Positions 34,663 to 43,893 of a stretch of DNA of 64,000 bases are shown one piece after another; the first letter of the stretch is position 1; each line of letters begins with the position of its first letter. Below the pieces are notes generated by a model, which did not search any database, had not been told where the DNA came from, and worked only from the letters and a program-made list of their open reading frames with translations. Location: positions 1-64,000 of the forward strand of contig NZ_JAEMUH010000015.1 of NCBI RefSeq assembly GCF_016461785.1, given 5' to 3'. A program made the translations under genes and the position numbers. The DNA comes from Marinomonas ostreistagni. Its GTDB lineage: Bacteria > Pseudomonadota > Gammaproteobacteria > Pseudomonadales > Marinomonadaceae.

Positions 34663-36000
34663 TTATGCAAAAGTAAGTGGTGCGCCATGGGAACGGGTCA
34701 GCAGCTTTCCGTCTTTCATTACGACTTCACCCGCCAACACGGTGGCAATGGGGAATCCAGTGACGGTATCGCCGTGATAGGGCGTCCAACCGGACTGAGT
34801 GGCCATTTCAGAATCTTCAAAGGTATGCTTAAGATTTAAGTCGACCAAAGCAAAGTCGGCATCATAACCCACTTCGATACGGCCTTTGTTTTGAATGCCC
34901 AGTACTCGACAAGGACCTTCGCATACTAGCTCAATGACTTTTCGTAACGTGAGCTTGCCAAGATGGACTTGGTTGAGCAGGATCGGTAGTAATGTCTGTA
35001 CCCCTGGCATGCCACTTGGGGAAGCGGGATAGGTTTGTTTTTTCTCTTCTAATGTGTGCGGCGCGTGGTCGGTTGCCATGACGTCAACGGTGCCATCATG
35101 AATCGCGTCCCAAATAGCGTGTTGATGGTATCGCTCTCGGATCGGTGGATTCATTTGTACTCGATTACCTTTTTGGATATAGCAGTTTGGCGCGTGAAAA
35201 TGTAGATACTGAGGCAGAGTTTCAACCGTGATTTGATTGGGTGAAAGTACTTGTTTTTGCTCTCTTAAATAGGCCATTTCATCGGCACTGGAGATATGCA
35301 AAAGGTGTAATTTTGCGCCAGTTTGCTGTGCGCAGCTTAGCACTTTTTTCGTCGCCGTCAGCGCACTGGTGACATCGCGCCACTCCGGGTGCGACACTAC
35401 TTTGCCTGATTTATCTGCGATTACTTTTCGCTCTTTTAAGCGCTGTTCGTCTTCGGCGTGAATTGCAATCCGACGTTGGCAGGACGACAAAATATCTCGT
35501 AGTACTTGATCATCATCGACGAGAAGTGAGCCAAACGAACTGCCCATAAATACCTTAATACCAGAGCAACCTGGAAGCTTTTCTAATGTGGGAAGCTCCG
35601 CGATGTTATCGGCGCTTGCTCCGGCATAAAAGGCGTAGTGACACCAAGCGCTCTCTCTCGCGATGTCTAACTTTCTCTTTAATGCTGCGCTATTGGTAGT
35701 TGGGGGAGAGGTATTTGGCATCTCAATAATGCTGGTTACACCGCCAAGAATGGCGCCTTTGGTGCCCGTGGCGATGGTTTCCTTGTGCTCAAGTCCAGGC
35801 TCTCTAAAGTGTACCTGGGAGTCAATGATACCTGGTAGAAGGGTTTTGCCATGGCCGTCCAGAGTTGATCGGGCACGAAAGCCGCTTATGTCTTTTTGGA
35901 TCGCAACGATTTTCCCTTTGTGACACACAACATTGGTCATTTCGTTTGTAGAAGGGAGCCACACATCTATATTATGTATTACTAAATCAACGTCTATCAT
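34663..36000 (-). CDS. Dihydroorotase-like protein (zinc-sparing paralogue)
   Basis: 445 residues, cyclic amidohydrolase of the dihydroorotase/AllB group. The metal motif normally HxH reads DSQVHFREPG, so the first His is Gln62; the carbamylated-Lys region SGIKVFMG, the HAEDE and LHLLHIS histidines and the ATDHAPH Asp are kept. It follows FolE2 by 11 bases, an arrangement known for zinc-starvation backups. Loss of one ligand fits a lower zinc need, or altered activity. Ends near a hairpin. Confidence 0.82.
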   Translation of the reverse strand: MIDVDLVIHNIDVWLPSTNEMTNVVCHKGKIVAIQKDISGFRARSTLDGHGKTLLPGIIDSQVHFREPGLEHKETIATGTKGAILGGVTSIIEMPNTSPPTTNSAALKRKLDIARESAWCHYAFYAGASADNIAELPTLEKLPGCSGIKVFMGSSFGSLLVDDDQVLRDILSSCQRRIAIHAEDEQRLKERKVIADKSGKVVSHPEWRDVTSALTATKKVLSCAQQTGAKLHLLHISSADEMAYLREQKQVLSPNQITVETLPQYLHFHAPNCYIQKGNRVQMNPPIRERYHQHAIWDAIHDGTVDVMATDHAPHTLEEKKQTYPASPSGMPGVQTLLPILLNQVHLGKLTLRKVIELVCEGPCRVLGIQNKGRIEVGYDADFALVDLNLKHTFEDSEMATQSGWTPYHGDTVTGFPIATVLAGEVVMKDGKLLTRSHGAPLTFA

Positions 36001-36011
36001 TTTTAAGCATC

Positions 36012-36920
36012 CTAATGACCGAAACTAGACTGCGCTACAGCGTTATGCCCATGCAGGCTTTCATAGTGTGAAATGGCTAAGTGTCCTGAGTAACCGTTGT
36101 CTGTTAATGCCTGCATTAGGCGCCTGCTCGCATCTTCAACGAACATTGGGTTTTGACCATTATTGATGGCGAATTGTTGCTCGTCCTGACGCTTTACGAA
36201 GGTTTGAACAGGCGTTCCTAAGGCTCCCTCACAAAGGTCAATGAGATTTTCTATTGGGAACTCCGTACCCTTTATGTCGACAGTAATGTCAGCTTCACTG
36301 CGCTGGCTGTGAGGGATGGCGTAAGTCCCTTGTTGCTCCAACCACTGCGCGATTTGTTGTTTATCAACTTTGCTTGGTTCGTAATGGAATTGATCCAAAA
36401 ACACTTCTTTTAATGCTTGCCTAGACAGCGCAGCGGATGCTGGACAACTTGATGAGTAAGTGACGGTCACTCGAAGTGAGACAGATATCCCGGTCTGCTG
36501 ATCAAAACGTGCGAATACTTTTACTGGATAGTGATTCCAACCATACTGTTGAGTATGTAGCGCAGAACGCTTACGCAATACCTCCGTTTCTATGTCACAA
36601 AAAATACAGTCCGAGTTGACTTCTCTTTGTTGTTCTAATGCCGATTGAAGACTCTCTTTGAGTGTGACTGGTGTCAGAGAATATTGCGTTAATGCCTGCA
36701 AAGATTGGTACATTCGAGACATATGCAGACCTTTTTGATGGTTTTTAACATTTGCTCGAATGCTGACTTTGGTGGCTACCGTGATGGTTTGTTGATCGAT
36801 TTCGAATAGTATCGGGAGCGAGATATGTGACATACCGACTTGATCAATGGCGATATCTGAGACGTTTAAACTGGCGACATCGGGCAGTAGGGAAGTTGGG
36901 TTCATGCTGTAACTAGCCAT
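36012..36920 (-). CDS. folE2: Zinc-independent GTP cyclohydrolase FolE2
   Basis: 302 residues from ATG 36920. The ORF stays open to 37025, but that extension runs through the Zur box, so the start must lie downstream; ATG 36905 is also possible. FolE2 hallmarks are DQVGMSHISLPI, YSSSCPASAALSRQ with the active-site Cys, and HAQRS-like IPHSQRSEADI. It makes 7,8-dihydroneopterin triphosphate in place of zinc-dependent FolE. Under a near-perfect Zur box. Confidence 0.92.
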   Translation of the reverse strand: MASYSMNPTSLLPDVASLNVSDIAIDQVGMSHISLPILFEIDQQTITVATKVSIRANVKNHQKGLHMSRMYQSLQALTQYSLTPVTLKESLQSALEQQREVNSDCIFCDIETEVLRKRSALHTQQYGWNHYPVKVFARFDQQTGISVSLRVTVTYSSSCPASAALSRQALKEVFLDQFHYEPSKVDKQQIAQWLEQQGTYAIPHSQRSEADITVDIKGTEFPIENLIDLCEGALGTPVQTFVKRQDEQQFAINNGQNPMFVEDASRRLMQALTDNGYSGHLAISHYESLHGHNAVAQSSFGH

Positions 36921-36985
36921 CCTTTGTAAAACATGCCTTACACAAAAAGCGATGAGGTTTACATCATTTCTAATGATGAGGGATT

Positions 36986-37008
36986 GAGATGTTATGTTAT
37001 AACATTTT
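36986..37008. promoter_or_regulatory. Zur box between folE2 and the GalB-like gene
   Basis: The 23 bases match the gammaproteobacterial Zur consensus at 19 or more positions; the core is ATGTTATGTTATAACAT. It is centred in the divergent region, 66 bases before the folE2 start and 35 before the GalB-like ATG, so it may control both directions. Confidence 0.85.
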
Positions 37009-37042
37009 AAAATTAACCAAAACACAAAGGATCGATATATTT

Positions 37043-37771
37043 ATGTCTAGTCAAAAAACAGCCTTAGTTGTTAGCGCACATTCAGCTGATTTTGTTTGGC
37101 GAGCAGGCGGCGCAATTGCGAGCCATGTGAAACAGGGGTGGAAAGTCAAAGTGATTTGTCTGTCCTATGGGGAGCGTGGCGAATCGGCAAAGCTGTGGCG
37201 TCAGCCGAATATGACGTTGGAAAAAGTGAAGTCTGTTCGAGAGCAAGAGGCACGTGCCGCCGTGGAAATTCTTGGGGCAGACATCGAGTTTTGGGATATT
37301 GGCGACTATCCCATGCGAATTTCAGATGAGATCTTATTCAAACTAGTGGATGTATATCGCGAATTACAGCCTGAATTTGTACTGAGTCACTCAGAGCGCG
37401 ACCCTTATAACTTTGATCACCCGTTAGCCATGCATGCAGCGCAAGAAGCACGCATTATTGCCCAAGCAGAAGGCCATAACCCAGGCCAGAATATAGTTGG
37501 AGCGCCCCCTGTGTATTCATTTGAGCCGCACCAAACAGAACAATGTGGCTGGGAGCCGAATACCTTTTTAGACATCACAGATGTTTGGGACAATAAACTG
37601 CGCGCTATTCAATGCATGGCTGGTCAAGAACACCTGTGGGAATACTACACGCGAGTTGCGCTTCAGCGAGGTGTGCAAGCGAAGCGCAATATAGGAATCA
37701 CGGCCAAGCGAAACATTCAATATGCTGAAGGCTATATGAAGCTGACGCCGACGGTCCAGCGTCAATTATAA
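37043..37771 (+). CDS. galB: PIG-L family 4-oxalomesaconate hydratase, GalB type
   Basis: 242 residues, ATG 37043 (the upstream open frame includes the Zur box). PIG-L fold with the metal-binding segment SAHSADFVWRAGG, which replaces the usual AHPDD motif and is characteristic of GalB, then LSYGERGESAKLW and the later His in HSERDPYNFDHP. GalB hydrates 4-oxalomesaconate in gallate and protocatechuate 4,5-cleavage. No other gene of that pathway is adjacent, and its place beside a Zur box is unexplained. Confidence 0.78.
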   Translation: MSSQKTALVVSAHSADFVWRAGGAIASHVKQGWKVKVICLSYGERGESAKLWRQPNMTLEKVKSVREQEARAAVEILGADIEFWDIGDYPMRISDEILFKLVDVYRELQPEFVLSHSERDPYNFDHPLAMHAAQEARIIAQAEGHNPGQNIVGAPPVYSFEPHQTEQCGWEPNTFLDITDVWDNKLRAIQCMAGQEHLWEYYTRVALQRGVQAKRNIGITAKRNIQYAEGYMKLTPTVQRQL

Positions 37772-37800
37772 GTAAGACCTGAACTATACGCAGAGACTAG

Positions 37801-37890
37801 AGCCTACAATTCCTTAGACTTAGTTGTTTAGTATTTTTAGAAATGATCTAAATACTTCTTTATCAAAGCTTGGTTTTGTAGGCTTTTTTT
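37801..37890 (+). terminator. Large branched terminator after the GalB-like gene
   Basis: AGCCTACAA (37801-37809) pairs perfectly with TTGTAGGCT (37876-37884), which ends in T7. The 66-base interior holds another hairpin (37830-37855). The arms are unusually far apart for a simple terminator, so a small structured RNA is possible. Confidence 0.65.
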
Positions 37891-37977
37891 CATGTGTTTG
37901 TATTAATCAATGGTGGGAGACTACTTATGTCGCCGATTAGCATAAATTTTCTATCGAAATTAATATGCCTCTAATAT

Positions 37978-37996
37978 GAGAATAAATATCATTATC
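37978..37996 (+). promoter_or_regulatory. Fur box upstream of the siderophore receptor
   Basis: The 19 bases GAGAATAAATATCATTATC match the Fur consensus at 15 positions, with an intact ATCATTATC arm. It lies 41 bases before the receptor start. Confidence 0.65.
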
Positions 37997-38036
37997 CTGT
38001 AAAATTGTTTCATTCTGAATATATATGGAATGATCA

Positions 38037-40046
38037 ATGAAGATAGAAACTCTAAACCCTACATTAAAGTCTCGCGCTTTAGTGATGTGCGTTATTTCTT
38101 TTAATGTCATGGCAGCTGATGACTCAGCTAATTCTTCTCTTCCCATTATGATGGTAACAGCAGATAAAGTAGAGCAGCCGCAAACTGAGACATCTCGAAA
38201 TGTCACGAAAGTATACGGTGAAGATCTGCAACAATCCGGTGTCGATAGCCTTGATCAATTGGAAGGAATCGTATCGGGGCTAAATTTTCAGCCATTTGGA
38301 CAGTCAGGTGTCAATTCTCCAGTTATACGTGGCGTGACGTCGAATATGAATGCTTTTTCCAGCTCAGTTTTATTGTTGGTTGATGGTGTTCCTACTCTAA
38401 TGGCTCAGGGCTTTGATAGTTCATTTGTTGATGTAAAAAGCGTTGAAGTAGCGAGGGGGCCACAGACCGCTGTGTACGGTCATAATGCGGAAACTGGTGT
38501 TATTTCTATAGTCAGTAATGATCTTGATGAAACCGAGAGAACCGAGCTTTCATTTGGGGTCGGAAGTCGCAATAAGCATACGGTAGGCTTTTTAACCAGC
38601 CAAGAACTGAGCCCAAATACTCTTTACGCTTCGGTTTCTGGAGAATATGTTGAACAGGATGGGTTTATTGATCAAGACACAACAGGTGGTAAAGCCGATG
38701 ACCGCGAACATTACAATTTAAACACTGGTCTAAAATGGGTCGCTTCTGATCAAACGGATATGACAATTCGTTTCCGTTCGGTGGACTATGATGATGGCGC
38801 AGCTCTATGGGGTAGTGCAACAACAGAAAATATCGGTGTCTCTTCGGGGACTGACAGCTGGAACCGATCTTCAGGGCAATCATTGTCATTTAAAGTGAAT
38901 CATACCAATGATTCTGGTATTCACTTTAGCAGTATCACTGCCTACAACGATTACTCAGATGATGTTCAACAGGATACGGATTTTCAGACTTCGGAAGTTG
39001 GCTATATCGCAAGGGATAACCGTTTTAAAACCTTCTCTCAAGAATTCAAAATGGATGGTGAGAATCAAGGAAATAGCTGGCTTTTTGGTGGTTATTTTGA
39101 ACAGCAAGATTATGACCTTCGAGCCATTTCGCAAAGCTATTATTATGGCCTTTCTGATCTTAGAACCAAGCAAGAGGGTAGCACTTACGCACTTTTCGGT
39201 AACATTAGCAAGCCTTTAATATCTACATGGAGTTTAAGTGGTGGAGCACGCATTGCGCGAGATAAGGTAAAAATTACCCCAGAAAGCAGCTATAGCAGAG
39301 AAGACGGTTGGACCAACTTCACACCTCAAATTACCATCAAGGATCAGTATCGGAAGAATCACCAATTCTACTTGAGTTATAGCGAAGGGGTCCGAACCGG
39401 TGGTTTTAACTCTACAACAGCCAGTGCCAATTATAGAGAGTATGATCCAGAAACCGTTCACAGTATCGAAATGGGTCTAAAAGGGGAGAACCTCACACGC
39501 AGCGTGCAATATGCTGTAGCGGCATATCACATGGAAATCGATGACATGCAAGTAATGCAGATGCCAAGTGTGGGTGTCATATACCTAACTAATGCGGCAG
39601 AAGCCACATCTGATGGCGTGGAATTATCTCTTAACTATTTGCTATCCAGTAATTGGCAACTGCAAACTGGAATCGCATGGAATAGAACACGCTTCGATGA
39701 TTACACCTATGGCTCATCTGACTACAGTGGTAACACAAATCCTTTTGCTCCGGAATGGAATGGCCATGTCACGTTACGTTATGACGATGATGAGGATTGG
39801 AATGTCATGGTCAGCACCGTTTACAACAGTAAAGTTTATCTCGATGCAGGTAATAACTATCAACAAGATGGTTACAACTTAATAAACTTATCTGCTAGTT
39901 ATCCTCTATCCGAACGTGCTTCCCTATCAGGTTATATCAATAACTTAGCAGATAAGGAATATAACGCAGTCGGATATCAAAATGGTTATGTGACTGTTTA
40001 CAGCCCTCCTAGAGAAATAGGCCTGAAATTCACTATGAGACTATAA
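38037..40046 (+). CDS. TonB-dependent siderophore receptor (FyuA-like)
   Basis: 669 residues. Signal peptide ends near NVMA-ADD; a plug domain follows with a TonB-box-like MMVTADK, LLVDGVPT and VEVARGPQTAVYG; then a 22-strand barrel ending in a C-terminal Leu preceded by aromatic-alternating residues (REIGLKFTMRL). The last third resembles FyuA/yersiniabactin-type receptors. Next to a Fur box and the quinolobactin-type genes, it is best read as the ferric siderophore receptor. Substrate is inferred from context. Confidence 0.85.
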   Translation: MKIETLNPTLKSRALVMCVISFNVMAADDSANSSLPIMMVTADKVEQPQTETSRNVTKVYGEDLQQSGVDSLDQLEGIVSGLNFQPFGQSGVNSPVIRGVTSNMNAFSSSVLLLVDGVPTLMAQGFDSSFVDVKSVEVARGPQTAVYGHNAETGVISIVSNDLDETERTELSFGVGSRNKHTVGFLTSQELSPNTLYASVSGEYVEQDGFIDQDTTGGKADDREHYNLNTGLKWVASDQTDMTIRFRSVDYDDGAALWGSATTENIGVSSGTDSWNRSSGQSLSFKVNHTNDSGIHFSSITAYNDYSDDVQQDTDFQTSEVGYIARDNRFKTFSQEFKMDGENQGNSWLFGGYFEQQDYDLRAISQSYYYGLSDLRTKQEGSTYALFGNISKPLISTWSLSGGARIARDKVKITPESSYSREDGWTNFTPQITIKDQYRKNHQFYLSYSEGVRTGGFNSTTASANYREYDPETVHSIEMGLKGENLTRSVQYAVAAYHMEIDDMQVMQMPSVGVIYLTNAAEATSDGVELSLNYLLSSNWQLQTGIAWNRTRFDDYTYGSSDYSGNTNPFAPEWNGHVTLRYDDDEDWNVMVSTVYNSKVYLDAGNNYQQDGYNLINLSASYPLSERASLSGYINNLADKEYNAVGYQNGYVTVYSPPREIGLKFTMRL

Positions 40047-40090
40047 CAATGCGTTTAAGTGGCTCTGATCCAGTATTAACAGGAGAAACT

Positions 40091-41338
40091 ATGAAAATCA
40101 AAGCGCTTCTCTATACGCACTTTTCGGTGAGCTTATGCAACTTCATGCTGACAGCCATGACCATTTACTTGTACTTGGGCATGCCGTTAGCCATGCGGCA
40201 GAATGGGTGGAGTGGGGCAGAAATTGGTGCTTTTCAGCTGGCAGGAATCCCAGTATTACTTAAGTTCTTAATGGCAGCACCAATTGAACGCTTTGTCTTC
40301 AAAAAGTCAAACTACTTTAAATGGGCCTGTTTTTTAGGGGCGGGAACCATTGTAGGGTTAGTGTGCTTAAGCCAATCAAATATTGAAGAAGTGCCTTTTA
40401 TTCAGGTCTTCTTATGCACTCTGGTGACGTCTATCTTTGCTACCTGGGTAGACATTCCAGTAAATGCTATTGCTATACGAACGTTGCCTCAAAAAGAGCA
40501 AGTGCGCAGTGGTGCCTTTCGTTCTAGCGTGAGCGCTCTGGCTTCTATTATCGGCGGTGGCATCATGATTTTTGTTTATGGCAGATTCGGTTGGGAGGCT
40601 CCCATCTATCTGTTTATGATTGGCATTGCGCTGTCTTTGTTGATGCTATTTCCTGTAGAGAAAGAAACCGCAGAGACGGCAACAGCATCGAGTCAAGAGA
40701 ATACAGCCTCTTATCTATCCAACCGAGTTGAAACGAGCATTAGCACTTGGAAGGGGTATTTCTTACAGCCGGATAAAGTCTGGTGGAATATCATTCTTGT
40801 CTCTTATTTTCCTTTTGTTGGCTGCGCCTGGTTATTTTTAAAACCAACACTGTTAGATCATGGATTAAAAGTAGATGAAATCGCTTGGTTGGCAACTATT
40901 GGTGGTATCGTCGCGGCATTAGCCGGCTTTTTATATGCCTTACTGCTAAAAAAAGTACCTGGTTTCAGGGCTTTATTCTGGGTGAGTGGCCTTAATCTTA
41001 TTGCCTTGTACCTTATGCTGCACCTCAGTCACTCTTTCCCACATGGGTGGCAACTGGTCGCAACAGTCTCTGTGCTTGCTCTTTCTTTAGGCTTGTCTTC
41101 TGGGCTGGTTCTTGGGCTAATCATGGCGCAAAGCCGAAAACATCACGAAGCGATTGATTATGGAATTCAATCAAGCCTGTTTTCACTGTCCCGAATGCTG
41201 GTTCCCGCTGTAGCGGGTGTCTTACTGGACTACATTGGTTATCAAGGCATGTTTACTGCGCTTTTATTGGGAGCTTTATCTGTCACCTTAGTGACCTATA
41301 TTGCCATGAGATCCTATACAGAAGCGGTAATCGCCTGA
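40091..41338 (+). CDS. RhtX/FptX-type siderophore permease
   Basis: 415 residues from ATG 40091 with AGGAG 5 bases upstream; the frame opens at 40049 without a good site. About twelve helices of the major facilitator class, with the AmpG/RhtX resemblance in YLGMPLAMRQNGWSGAEIGAFQ and TWVDIPVNAIAIRTL. RhtX/FptX permeases import ferri-siderophores through the inner membrane without an ABC transporter. Cotranscription with the receptor, 44 bases upstream, supports this. Confidence 0.8.
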   Translation: MKIKALLYTHFSVSLCNFMLTAMTIYLYLGMPLAMRQNGWSGAEIGAFQLAGIPVLLKFLMAAPIERFVFKKSNYFKWACFLGAGTIVGLVCLSQSNIEEVPFIQVFLCTLVTSIFATWVDIPVNAIAIRTLPQKEQVRSGAFRSSVSALASIIGGGIMIFVYGRFGWEAPIYLFMIGIALSLLMLFPVEKETAETATASSQENTASYLSNRVETSISTWKGYFLQPDKVWWNIILVSYFPFVGCAWLFLKPTLLDHGLKVDEIAWLATIGGIVAALAGFLYALLLKKVPGFRALFWVSGLNLIALYLMLHLSHSFPHGWQLVATVSVLALSLGLSSGLVLGLIMAQSRKHHEAIDYGIQSSLFSLSRMLVPAVAGVLLDYIGYQGMFTALLLGALSVTLVTYIAMRSYTEAVIA

Positions 41339-41344
41339 TTTATG

Positions 41345-41367
41345 AAGCGGTTTTAAACCGCTTTTTT
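41345..41367 (+). terminator. Intrinsic terminator after the permease
   Basis: AAGCGGTT pairs with AACCGCTT across a three-base loop and runs into T6. Confidence 0.85.
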
Positions 41368-41437
41368 ATCCTATATGAATACGGAAATGCCTGTCTTTCG
41401 TATTCGTCGACTTATAAACTTTTAAGGAGATCGAGTC

Positions 41438-41695
41438 ATGAACCAAACGAATACTCAGCCCACACCACCCAAAAAATGGAAAATCATGCTAATAGTATGG
41501 TTGTCTATTTACCCTTTACTTAACATTTTTTTCCCAATATTCGATGTGATCTTTCCTTATATTTCAGAGGCCTTGAATGTTGAAAGCCTTACTTTACCGA
41601 TTCGCTTATTGATTATGACCATCGTCATTGTACCAATTATGTCTACCATCATGGGCAAACTGCAAGGACACCTTTTTCATTGGTTAAGACGATAA
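41438..41695 (+). CDS. Small two-helix membrane protein
   Basis: 85 residues with AAGGAG before the ATG. A short polar head (MNQTNTQPTPPKKWK) precedes two hydrophobic helices (IMLIVWLSIYPLLNIFF and LPIRLLIMTIVIVPIMSTIM) and a basic end. I do not recognise its function. The terminator at 41345 separates it from the permease. Confidence 0.7.
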   Translation: MNQTNTQPTPPKKWKIMLIVWLSIYPLLNIFFPIFDVIFPYISEALNVESLTLPIRLLIMTIVIVPIMSTIMGKLQGHLFHWLRR

Positions 41696-41710
41696 AATAT
41701 GTAGAGTTTG

Positions 41711-41763
41711 TAAACCTCTCCCAAGACTCCTCTTAAAAGGGGGAAGGTTGGGAGGGGGAGGTT
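41711..41763. repeat. Imperfect inverted repeat of C-rich/G-rich arms
   Basis: AACCTCTCCCAA (41713-41724) faces TTGGGAGGGGGAGGTT (41748-41763) with a four-base insertion in the stem. This form is typical of dispersed intergenic hairpin elements. The rest of 41764-42136 has no clear gene; on the minus strand a 40-residue frame (…NAVSESIRNLENEESVDQ…) crosses 41780-41860 without start or family, perhaps a relic. Confidence 0.45.
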
Positions 41764-42136
41764 ACCTCTAATCGCCGCTTAATTTCAGCTTTTGAGCTGT
41801 GATTTTGATCTACACTTTCTTCATTTTCTAAATTTCTAATCGATTCAGACACTGCATTCAAGAATCCAATAGTTTTCTTCAGAAAATTTTGGATACTGAT
41901 ATAGAAAAATATTTGTTGCTTTCTTTATATCTTCAAGTCCATTACTACCCGTAACTGCATTAATTACTCTTATTTGCCAATTTTTATGAGAACTTTCTAA
42001 TTATCGGTTTTTGGTCAGTATTCTTGCTGTCGCCGATTATTATAGATATGAGTTTCTGCCTTCGCAGTTGTGACGGAGTTAAGTAATGGGGAGTAGAAAT
42101 TATGTAGTTGGGGGCGCTTTGGTTTAGCTACTTTCT

Positions 42137-42175
42137 CCCTAGCCAAACAGTATTAAAAGCACTGCATGGCTAGGG
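42137..42175 (-). terminator. Hairpin behind the siderophore export operon
   Basis: CCCTAGCCA (42137-42145) pairs with TGGCTAGGG (42167-42175), 21 bases downstream of the last stop of the minus-strand operon. No T-run follows. Confidence 0.5.
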
Positions 42176-42195
42176 GGCGTCTGTATTGAGGGCAG

Positions 42196-43893
42196 TTAAG
42201 CTTGCCTTAGTTGGATGGTTTTTTGGTTTAGCTCCAGAACTTGGTCGGCGATGTTTATGGTCGAGGCTCTGTGGGCAATGAGAATAATGGTGTGGTCTTG
42301 TTTTAAAGCTTTAAGACACGCCATTATTTTGTTTTCGCTGTCGCTATCCAGGTTGGATGAGGCTTCATCGAAAATCATAATAGGCGAGCCTTTTAGTATT
42401 GCTCTGGCGATGGCTAGGCGTTGTTTTTGTCCTCCCGAGAGGGCACTTCCCCGTTCACCACATAAGGATTGGTAACCCGCAGGTAGTTCCATAATAAACT
42501 CATGGGCAAACGCCATTCGGCAAGCTCGATGAATTTCATACTGGGTTGCGTTGGGTCTTGCCATTTTTAAGTTGTTTTCAATGGTGTCGTTGAATAAATA
42601 GGTTTCTTGGGAAACCAGTGCAACGCTATCTCGTAGTGTCGATAGTGGGATCGATTTTATATTAATATCGCCGATTTCAATGGCTCCGTGTTTCACGTCC
42701 CAGAATCGAGTTATTAGGTTGGCGCAGGTGCTTTTTCCATTACCAGATAGGCCAACCAAGGCGGTTATTTTACCGAATTCAAAAGCGCAATTGGCGTGAT
42801 CCAACACTTCATCGTTTTGGTCATGATAACCAAAAGAAACGTCCTTGAAGGTTACGTTAAAGTGTTTGGGATCCTGTGTTCCATGGTCGCTAACAGAAGC
42901 CTGTTGCATAAGAATGGTCTGAATGCGCTTGGCGCTGCTTTTAAGTTGGCCCAGTTGCCGTGCGGCTTGAGTGACATCGTGAATGGGTATCAAGCAGGCA
43001 CCCGATAGCACAATAATAATGGGCAGTTGGCTGAGTTCGATAGTGTGATGTTGAATTAGCCAAAGTCCGACAAGGGTGGTAATAATAACGGCCCCCGCTT
43101 GTAATATCTCGATGGCTGCATTTTCCATTCCGGCCCGATTGGCGTATTGGGTTTGAGCGTGTCCCAAGCGCCTAGCGGATTCTGTGAATTTCTGAAGCCA
43201 GTGTGTTTCCTGATGAAACAACAGTAATTCTTTTCGCCCCTGTAACCCTTCGGTTACGATGCCATTTAATTCGTTGGCCGCTTGCCCCATAGATTGGGCT
43301 TGAGCATGAGCCTGCCTACCAAGCCAGAAAGGGACGGTTGAAAGCAGTATGGCAAAGGGAATTAAGGTGACCGCCAGCCAAGGGTGTATGAAAGCCAAAA
43401 TGATCAAACACAAAGTGGGTACGATGACCGCAGCGAACATATCCCCCAGGGTGTGGGCGAAGAAATGCTCCATTTTTTGTGAGTCCTGGGTCGCGACGCT
43501 GGCCAGCGTCCCCGTTCTTTTGCCCAGTATGTAGCTTGGCGCAGAACGCTCTAGGCTGTCGTATAGGCGTAGCTGAATACTTTCGATTAAGGCGAAGGCA
43601 AATTTATGGGAAATATCGGCATTCCACCATTTACCGGCGGCTCCGATAACGGCACTAATTGCCAGCATCACAATAATTGGCATGGCCAATTGCTGCTCGC
43701 TGGAGAAGAGGGTGGTGCTAATGGCAAGGGCACCAAAGTATAGGCAAAACACCAACCCGCCTTGGGCGATAATGGTTGAAATAATAGTGAGTACCATTAG
43801 TCGCTTTTGGCCTTTGGTGAGGGCTAGAATACTGTTCCAACCTCCGGATAGGGTATTTTCGTACTCTACTGTGTTATGGGTTGGTTGAGGCAT
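42196..43893 (-). CDS. ABC exporter-fold subunit, siderophore cluster (second)
   Basis: 565 residues: six helices, then an ATPase with Walker A GLSGNGKST, signature LSGGQKQRLA and Walker B IMIFDEASSNLD, with switch His in LIAHRAS. Resembles the paired half-transporters YbtQ or IrtB of siderophore systems. Overlaps the preceding ABC gene by 20 bases, so the two should form a heterodimer. Direction of transport (export or YbtPQ-like import) is undecided. Confidence 0.85.
   Translation of the reverse strand: MPQPTHNTVEYENTLSGGWNSILALTKGQKRLMVLTIISTIIAQGGLVFCLYFGALAISTTLFSSEQQLAMPIIVMLAISAVIGAAGKWWNADISHKFAFALIESIQLRLYDSLERSAPSYILGKRTGTLASVATQDSQKMEHFFAHTLGDMFAAVIVPTLCLIILAFIHPWLAVTLIPFAILLSTVPFWLGRQAHAQAQSMGQAANELNGIVTEGLQGRKELLLFHQETHWLQKFTESARRLGHAQTQYANRAGMENAAIEILQAGAVIITTLVGLWLIQHHTIELSQLPIIIVLSGACLIPIHDVTQAARQLGQLKSSAKRIQTILMQQASVSDHGTQDPKHFNVTFKDVSFGYHDQNDEVLDHANCAFEFGKITALVGLSGNGKSTCANLITRFWDVKHGAIEIGDINIKSIPLSTLRDSVALVSQETYLFNDTIENNLKMARPNATQYEIHRACRMAFAHEFIMELPAGYQSLCGERGSALSGGQKQRLAIARAILKGSPIMIFDEASSNLDSDSENKIMACLKALKQDHTIILIAHRASTINIADQVLELNQKTIQLRQA

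Noticed and set aside
36921..37025. N-terminal extension of FolE2
   Set aside because: It would include the Zur box and shows no FolE2 family similarity.
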